From positions 30,269,438-30,333,437 of the forward strand of contig JAGTTD010000001.1 in assembly GCA_018398585.1 (NCBI GenBank): DNA of 64,000 nt. The letters run 5' to 3'. This DNA is from Simmondsia chinensis. Taxonomy: Eukaryota > Streptophyta > Magnoliopsida > Caryophyllales > Simmondsiaceae. Below the pieces are notes generated by a model. That model saw only the letters and a program-made list of their open reading frames with translations. It searched no databases and had not been told where the DNA came from. This document shows positions 57,181 to 64,000 of this stretch, one piece after another. The translations under genes were made by a program, and so were the position numbers. The stretch's first letter is position 1. The number at the start of each line of letters is the position of its first letter.

Positions 57181-58110
57181 TTTAATTTACTTATAAATAA
57201 TAGGCATGTTTGTCTTTGTAAAGTGTCCAGCACTACCATACAAAACTTCCCCATGTTTTCTTTACAGAACATGGGTGCTTTTATCAAAGGAGTTGCATAA
57301 CTTAGCCTAGTTTTGTGTAGCATAACATAGCATAGGTTGTGCTTGTTTTGCTTTCCTTTAAGGCAATATAATCTTTAGGTTTTAGGTATGAACTTTCTAT
57401 TTTAACATATTCCCTGAAATCAAAAAGTTTAGATTTCATTCATTAGTTCAAGGTTTTAACTGCCAAGCCCTAAGCTTGATTTGCATTGGTCTTGACACTA
57501 ATATCACTGCTTGAAGAGTTGAGTGAATTTGAGGTTTGAGTCATTGTGTAAGGACTTTGATGAACAAGGCTTGACCTTGATTGCATTGGTCCAAATCCTG
57601 TGACCCAAATATGGCTTGTTCCGCCTAAATCTTGAAAAACTCTAACCCATTCAAGTTATTGCAAGTTAGGGGTGCCCGGCTTAAATGCCCGATTAACTCA
57701 GGGCTTGGACTGCAGAGCCCTAGATTTGTCTCCATCCCAATTTCTAGGTTTTAAGTGTATGAGGTAAGGTCTTTGTGGGCTTAGCTTCGTCACCCCAACT
57801 ACCACTTTAGCTAGGTCCATATCCATTTACTTTTATGTGAAAGTATTGAAATTCAATAACACCAAAATTATAAAACTAAAGTCTCTTTAATTAGAATAAG
57901 TGTACAATCCACATAATTATTGCAAACTGAAGTTGGATTAACCAAAAGCATCAACCATCTCCAAAGGTGATATTGAGGTCAAACATGCGCCATTCATAAA
58001 TTTGGCTCGCTCTTAAGTAGTTGTGAGTCCTATTTATGCATGTTCGTTTGATTTTATACTTAAAATGACCACAGACACAATGAATAGCCAAAAGGAGTAA
58101 ACAACGACAT
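57181..58110 (+). repeat. Putative right LTR of element A
   Basis: Colinear with 14890-15808 (GATTTGCATTGGTCTTGACA, CCATTCAAGTTATTGCAAG, GTCCATATCCATTTACTTTT). The copies are strongly diverged, so A is the oldest element of the nest, consistent with its being the host. Alternatively this is the LTR of a second A-type element whose internal part begins with the PMD sequence. Confidence 0.5.
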
Positions 58111-58145
58111 TTTTAATACTTGTGTTACTTTTGTTCTTGCGTGTC

Positions 58146-58154
58146 TATAAATAA
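58146..58154 (+). promoter_or_regulatory. TATA box ahead of the PMD pseudogene
   Basis: GTCTATAAATAACC lies 166 bp before the first ATG of the PMD reading. It could be that gene's former promoter or part of an LTR. Confidence 0.4.
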
Positions 58155-58311
58155 CCAAATTGTTAGGGACCGAACTTTTTCACTTGACACGCCGCTTTCT
58201 CACTTCTTGTAAACTTTAGGGCTTGAATTTTGTTCTCAAGCTCTCAATTTCTTTTTCGGTTTTACCTGAACCACTTATCTTTCAGTGGATTTTTAACTCT
58301 TGACTTATGAA

Positions 58312-59990
58312 ATGGCCTATATCATTCATTGTGTCTCCATCCTTGTCTCTAAGGATGAAATCCATGTAGAGCTCTAGACCTATATTGTTCAGTCAGGCAA
58401 CTCGTGGGTCTTGGATAGGCTCTAGGTCCCCATTGATTCCATCCCCCTTGAGGAGGATCCCTCTTGTGTTTCTTAGAAGGAATCTTCTCCCTCACATGAA
58501 CCACTCATTCCGGAACTAATCTCTAGCCCTATAGAGACAGTGCCCGATCTTGAGGGCATATTCCCTAATATCCCAGAATTCCCTCTGCTTCGTTATCTTT
58601 TTGCACGTCAATCTTAGGCTGGGAGGCACATTTGTAAGGAGTCAGCCCCCTTTAATGGGTGGACATTCTTGACATAGCATACTGTAATGGGGTTGACTAG
58701 TTAATGCTTCGTCATGATAAAAAAATTAGTAGATCTCCGCATCTTTGGGGCCATCAGACTATCTAAGGTCTCAAGCAGGTATGCGTTTCCCGCTATAAGA
58801 GCCCTTACATGTTGTTGGAACACCTGCTATAATGCCTTTATCCTCCTTGAGGGCTTTCTTGAGATTATTATTGAGGACACTGCTACCATAACAGGTGTTT
58901 CACCTTGTGGCTTTGATCTTTTGTTACTCAAAAGAGGTTGAGGCCTTCTCCTCTTCTTTCTCCATGATGTCCCTACCCACATGTTATGAGACTTTCATAA
59001 ACTTCCTTTATAAAGAAGCTCCTATCTTTGGGAAAGGCTCAAGGGAGGAAGATGTGTCTTTTTACTTGTTATGGTTGAATAAGTTCTATTCCGTGAACTC
59101 TTCTAACATCATTCTTCAGTCTCTTAAGATGGCGGTGATAAACATAGCCTTTAGTACTAGTCCTATAGCTTTGGGAACCACTACTCTTGGCCTAAGTCTA
59201 TAGCTGCCTTAATAACATAATACTCCCGAACTATGCTATCTAGATAGGAGGACCCCTATGGCTTGTCCAATCATGGGCTCAAGCCTACTTTCCTTGTTTA
59301 TGTCATAAAGGACCCTTTGTCCAATAGATGATAGGTGCCCCTGCCATGGGGAGTATTTTGCCCATATGGAGGTTCTTTTCCCTCTAGGGTGGACTTTTAA
59401 ACACTACCTGAAGGAGCTTTTGCCTTCTTATGGTAGGTTTGCAGTCCACTGTAATCCTTTGAGGGAGAGAAAACTTGGTTCTATTTTGTTTAGGAAACTA
59501 AACCTTGATCAAGATGTCTCTGTTGACATCAACTCTCTGCATCAGTAGACAACCTTAAGCCTAAAGGATCTCCTTTTTTATCAGTAGACTCGTCTTAGTG
59601 TGAATCCCTATAGGCCTTAATTGTTTTCTAGGTAATTTGGGATGGTTCAAAACATTCATTTCCCTTATGTCTAAACTAAAACCGGTGGTCAGCCAAAAGA
59701 GCCTCCTTATGGCCTTCTCAGCTCGAGGAGCTTTATCATGCTAACCTAGCGATTAGATCTTCTTATGGGGATCTTGTACCTCGCAGGTATGCTCTATATT
59801 CCATCCAATATTTTCTAGCTTGGTTAAAAGCGAGTTTTACTTGGAGCCTAGGGGCACCAAGGAGTGTTTTATCAATTCTGTTAAGCTTGTAGGTACCAGC
59901 TTGAAAGCTTCTCAGACATCAATCATAATGAAATCCCAGCCAAGCAGGTGTTTCCAAGTAACCATAAGTCTTCAAGCTCGAATGTTCTCG
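58312..59990 (+). pseudogene. Decayed plant mobile domain (PMD / MAIN-like) gene
   Basis: The reading from the ATG at 58312 has stops at about 58378, 58438 and 58483. The PMD core is clear from 58714: LVDLRIFGAIRLSKVSSRYA, then ALTCCWNTCYNAFILLEGFL, EIIIEDTATITGVSPCGFDL. In the next frame (58940-59190) it gives EEDVSFYLLWLNKFYSV and IAFSTSPIALGTTTLGLSL, matching the PMD block HxAFLLxWLxKFVF...ALGPxxLAxLYRGL. Later pieces include NPYRP-LFSR-FGMVQNIHFP (about 59607-59670) and YALYSIQYFLAWLKASFTW. PMD proteins occur both as host silencing factors (MAIN, MAIL1) and inside transposons; the position beside an LTR favours the transposon type (inference). Confidence 0.65.
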
Positions 59991-60199
59991 AAGTTCAAGT
60001 GAATGGATACACTCACTCTTAACTTGTTTCCTTGTAGGCCTTACTTCTATAAGAAGCATAATGAAATCACCTAGGGCCATAAGAAGCATTACCAAATTAC
60101 TCTTGGAGGAGTCTCCCATTGAGGCAACAATATCCACACTAACAGCAAGTGGCTCCAAGAAAAGGAGTAGAGGAAGGGCCTAAGTTGCCCCATCTCCGA

Positions 60200-61521
60200 G
60201 GATAACTCAAGTCAGGGTGAATTAATAACTCTAATTTTGTATATACTTTTTTTTTTTTAGAGTAGACTAATTTATTAACTATCTTGAACTTAAATTCCAT
60301 GGATATTACACACTTTTGTCCATTACCACCATTTATGCAAGAAAGAAGAAAAATACGAGTTCTAAAGCTAAAATGGGCCACAAAACCAACTCGACCAATC
60401 CCAAGGCCCATGATAAGAGAAGAAAGACTCAGAATCATCAATTTGGCCCAATGATTTCAAGGTGGACGTTGACCATCACATAAGAAGTGAAGGGATAAAG
60501 GAACATTGGATAAGGACTTTATCCGTACAATTTAGTAGTTTGATTGCATGTTAAGGTCATCTAAATATATATCTTTTGACCTAAAAGATCCAAAATCATG
60601 AAGTCAAATTAGATTTAGGACCGCAAATATGAGGTGGATGGCTAGGAGGCACAAAGCAGATAAACCAAATACAATTGAATAGAATTTGTTGGCAATTAGG
60701 ACTTCTACTCATGTAAAACTTGCAACCCCTAATAAATTCCCATAAATAAAACTTAAGGGGCATGAAACCGTCATCAATCCAGACCTCGGGCTGCAGCTTG
60801 GTCATGGTTTTTAAGAGCAAGCACAAAGAGGAAGTTACGACGAAGGCAAACAAAGAAGCTTAGCTAAGGTTTATCTCAGTTTAATACTGCTAAGACAATG
60901 GGCACATAAATTTAGCAAACACTAGAGATAGGTCAACCTGATTTATATAGTCAAGCGAGAAAACATTAATCTTCAAGATTATTTTCTTATTTAAATCCAT
61001 GGAAGAGATTGATGGGTTAATAAATAAAAGAGTATACTAAATATTATTTGAGAGAGAATGTGTAGTGAAATAGGGTTTTCGACTATCAACACAGATAAAC
61101 AACACAAATACCGATAATTAGAGGTCATATAAATGCAATTTGGTGATGCCTTCGAATTAAATTCGGACAAGTTCAAGTCCAAAGTCAATAATGCTTTTAG
61201 TGTTCTAGTTTTTGTTCCTTTTTTTTTTTTTGGTTCAAAACTCCAAGAATCGATCGTTCAAATAGAACTAAAACTACTAATTGCAGTACTCGATGGATAA
61301 AATTGTCCTTATGGAAACGATTTACTTGATATGATTTAGTGTACTTGTAAAGCTTGAAAGCACATCAAGGAGGAGGAAAAAGATGGGGAAGAAGTGCCCA
61401 TTTCCCAACTTGTGAGATAGAGATGAGTAGGACTCCCTCAACAAGACGCATTGACCCCTCTTCATTTGCTTCCCTTTGTGCCTCTTTTGAAGCTATCCTA
61501 GCCCTCTTTTGTGGAAATAGG
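60200..61521. other. AT-rich DNA, no gene seen
   Basis: Short frames on both strands are unsupported. A poly-T (60247-60260) and a T-rich run (61219-61231) are present. The last 170 bp before the next LTR contain a short open stretch (MSRTPSTRRIDPSSFASLCA) that I cannot place. Confidence 0.5.
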
Positions 61522-63297
61522 TGTCTTAGAAAAACTCAATTAATTAGTTTTAAATATTAAATAAAGAAAATATTTTATTTCATTATTGTTTCATTATGTT
61601 TTGTGAGTCAAATATACATGTGATTATTTTTCTAAACCGTTCCATGAGATGAACGTTGTCCAAGATGACATGTCGCATTTGGTTTAAATAATATTGAGCC
61701 ATGAAAAGACTTAGATCAAACTAGTGGCATTTTGTCAAAGTATGTTCGTAGTCGGTGGTAAGTTTGGACACTTTTCTAAAAAGACTATAATATGATACTT
61801 CCGATGGCTTGTCTTGGTGATGTAGATAAGGACCCAAGAGTATTATGTTGGTGTTTTCAATAAAATTGGAATACTAAGCAAGACCCCCTAAATTAGTTGT
61901 TTCTTTAACTGCTATCAGAAATAATTAATTATGTAAGACGATAACACTATATCCGAAAAATAGTTCAGACTCGTGTATAGAATGTTAAATGCTTTGATGC
62001 CTAAAATGATGGCGTTAAAAGTTAATAACTGGGATCTTACATCGTTGGGAAATTGCGTGAAGTGCGGCAGGAACAAATATTTTATGAGGAATCTACAATG
62101 TAAGATGTCCCCTTAGTTGATTCGCAAATATCGAATAGATTCTAGAATATTTGGCCAAAATATTCCATATGTTTGACATTTAAAGTTAATATAGAAATTA
62201 TTTTTGTATTATGAATTGTTCAAGAAGGGTGAGTCGAGAACTACAGTGTGAGATGTAAGAAAAATAATAATAGTAGTTAAAATTGTTTTTGCTTGCAGAT
62301 ATTTAATAGAAAAGTTAATTGGTGTAATAAAAGTTATTTGAAAAATTCTTGTGTGAATATATATTTTATTCTAGAGTGTTGCAATACTTATTTTTTGGAA
62401 TTAAGTTTTACTAAATGGTAATTAATTATTATCTTGGGATGAATTATTTATCTATGAGATAAATAATTAATTTTGCTAAACTTAATTCATTGATGAAATT
62501 ATTTATTCATAAGATGAATAAATTAATGTTACCAAATAATATTCTTGACATGGGTTTTGTACACGTGGGATTTTCAATAGCCCAGCGTTCGTGTATAAGG
62601 CTCGGAGCCAATCATGGTGTGACATGTGTCACGCTGTGACTAGGGAGTTCATAATGTGCATGTTGAAGCACGGGCAAAGACCATTTCGCCACGTGGCAGC
62701 AGTTGTTACTTTTAATAGGTATATATACATGGTATTTGGTGTGGAGAATTGACATCTAATTATTAATGTTTTTTTTTTGTGTTTAGGAACCTAATTTTTC
62801 CTCACGATGAAAAACCTAAAAATATTTTAGGGTTTTCTAAATTAATGTTTAGCGTAATTCTTCTGAAAAATTATTTTTGAAAAGATTAAAATGAAAAATT
62901 TTGTTCCAAATTTTTTCCTAGTTAAATATTTTTTGAGCCCACACTTCGGTGCTAAAAGAGATAATTGCGAAGAAGGCCTTGGCGCATCAAGATATTCCTC
63001 GACCAATTTCATATCTTTAAGTCAGAGTTTGGATTCGCGCTTTAGGAACGTCTAACCTAAGTATTTGATTTTTAATTTGTTTTCCTTTATTTCTTTTATT
63101 CTAAATACTATATTTATATTTATTTTATTCGATATTTTTTATTGGTATATTATAAGCCTATTAGAGTAAAATCTATGTCTAATTAAATAGTTTAACTAGG
63201 TAAGAGCATTAGATTTAAAATTAAGAATTTTGACTTGTTTTTCCACTGCGCCCACTTTAGTCGTTCAGGGAAAAATTTTTGAAATACATTCCCTACA
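61522..63297 (+). repeat. Element H: 5' LTR of a second G-type element
   Basis: TGTCTTAGAAAAACTC...TCCCTACA, about 1776 bp, colinear with the G LTR 36257-38232. Shared phrases include GACTATAA.ATGA, TTATGTTGGTGT, CAATAAAATTGG, CCCCTTAGTTGATTCGCAAAT and GAATAATTT. It is diverged and shorter. A TATA-like TATATATA is at 62720-62727. The primer site after it is mutated. Confidence 0.75.
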
Positions 63298-64000
63298 ATC
63301 ATTATCATAACCAACGCTGAATACGATCATAATTTACATTAAAACGTTAGGTTTGATAAAATTGGAGTATTTAGAATTATGAAAAGCATGAAATTAGGAA
63401 CTTCATTAAAGGAAAAAGAGTATCTTGAATATTATTGTTAAAAGAGTTTAATAACTTGATTGAAGGTTCTTTAAGAAATTAGGAACTTCATTAAAGGAAA
63501 AAGAGTATCTTGAATATTATTGTTAAAAGAGTTTAATAACTTGATTGAAGGTTCTTGAAGATTTTAAATTGTTTAGAATTTTAGATGTGTTAGGATTCAA
63601 TCAAGGAATGCAATTCTAAATCAGATCTAATTGGATTAGATATCCAAAGAGTTGAATTATTTAGATTATTAATCTAATGTGATTGAATTTTGAACCAATG
63701 TATGAAATATTCAATTGCTGAATATTTTATGATAATCCAAAAAAAAAAAAGAATACCTAATTGTATTATTAAAGAGTTTAATAACGATGTTACAATTCTT
63801 CAAATTTAAATTATTTAAATTAAGATGAATTATAATTAAAGTAGTGAGATTATAAGACTAAATAATCTAATAAGATTAGATATTCAAATAGTTAAATGAT
63901 TTAGATATATACAACATCGCGCAGAGTATCTAATTGATGAGATTAAGATCATATTTAATTAAATAATTATATATTTGTTAAAAAATAAAAAAATTAAAAT
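63298..64000 (+). mobile_element. Element H internal leader, runs off the window
   Basis: AT-rich and non-coding, like the leader of G. It contains an 85-bp tandem duplication (63391-63475, 63476-63560) and further loose repeats of TCTAATNNGATTAGA-like words (63625-63690, 63870-63890). The coding part, if any, lies beyond 64000. Confidence 0.55.
63391..63560. repeat. 85-bp tandem duplication, two almost identical copies
   Basis: Both copies start AAATTAGGAACTTCATTAAA and include GAGTATCTTGAATATTATTG and GAGTTTAATAACTTGATTGA. They differ at about one base near the end, so the duplication is young compared with the surrounding decay. Confidence 0.93.

Noticed and set aside
36257..63297. G and H as the two LTRs of one 27-kb element
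   Set aside because: Both are followed by a leader-like interior, their divergence is high, and A's putative right LTR and the PMD sequence lie between them, so two separate elements fit better.

Overview
This window is nuclear DNA from a flowering plant, very probably a dicot, in repeat-rich (pericentromere-like) heterochromatin. It is AT-rich, almost every coding trace belongs to a transposable element, and the left edge holds mitochondrial and plastid gene fragments of the kind plants insert into nuclear chromosomes. I cannot name the species. All assignments come from reading the sequence; no alignment was run.

Layout. (1) 1-2150: chimeric organelle-derived DNA (plastid ycf1 and atpI pieces, a mitochondrial cox1 piece, a Ty3/gypsy integrase scrap). 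(2) 2600-6950: small repeats, namely a hAT-like non-autonomous element with an AC microsatellite, two related MITE-like elements, a foldback pyrimidine/purine block and a degenerate ~105-bp tandem array. Here also lies the only candidate host gene, a small single-span membrane protein with an Ala/Thr/Asp-rich repeat (5171-5710, minus). (3) 6964-8683: a 5'-truncated LINE on the minus strand. A complete but dead Ty1/copia element (8694-13864) sits in the LINE's own target-site duplication. (4) 14.9-58.1 kb: one very large nest. The outermost host is a decayed Tat/Ogre-like Ty3/gypsy element (A). It contains, among others, a gag-protease-only Athila-like element (B, 18025-31496, minus) that itself holds a 1054-bp TRIM (22477-23530) and a chromovirus-like gypsy element (D, 24930-30151). 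Further right come pieces of a D-related non-autonomous LTR family (E1, E2, E3), a long-LTR element (G) hit by a solo LTR, and a nearly full Athila-like element (F, ~41375-51244) whose left LTR is truncated. (5) 58.1-60.2 kb: a decayed plant-mobile-domain (PMD) gene. (6) 61522-64000: the 5' LTR and start of a second G-type element that runs off the window.

The parts do not form a pathway; they record a succession of insertions. Target-site duplications fix several steps: 13 bp for the LINE, CAACA for copia, ACTAC for B, ATTCT for the solo LTR. None of the pol genes read here is intact. Many of their stops are what C-to-T decay of TGG, CGA or CAG codons would give, as expected of long-methylated repeats. 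Element F has the best preserved gag-pol and shares termini and the tRNA-Asp-type primer site with B, so an F-like element may have supplied enzymes to B. The least familiar material is the E family, whose minus-strand internal regions encode long non-gag-pol reading frames.
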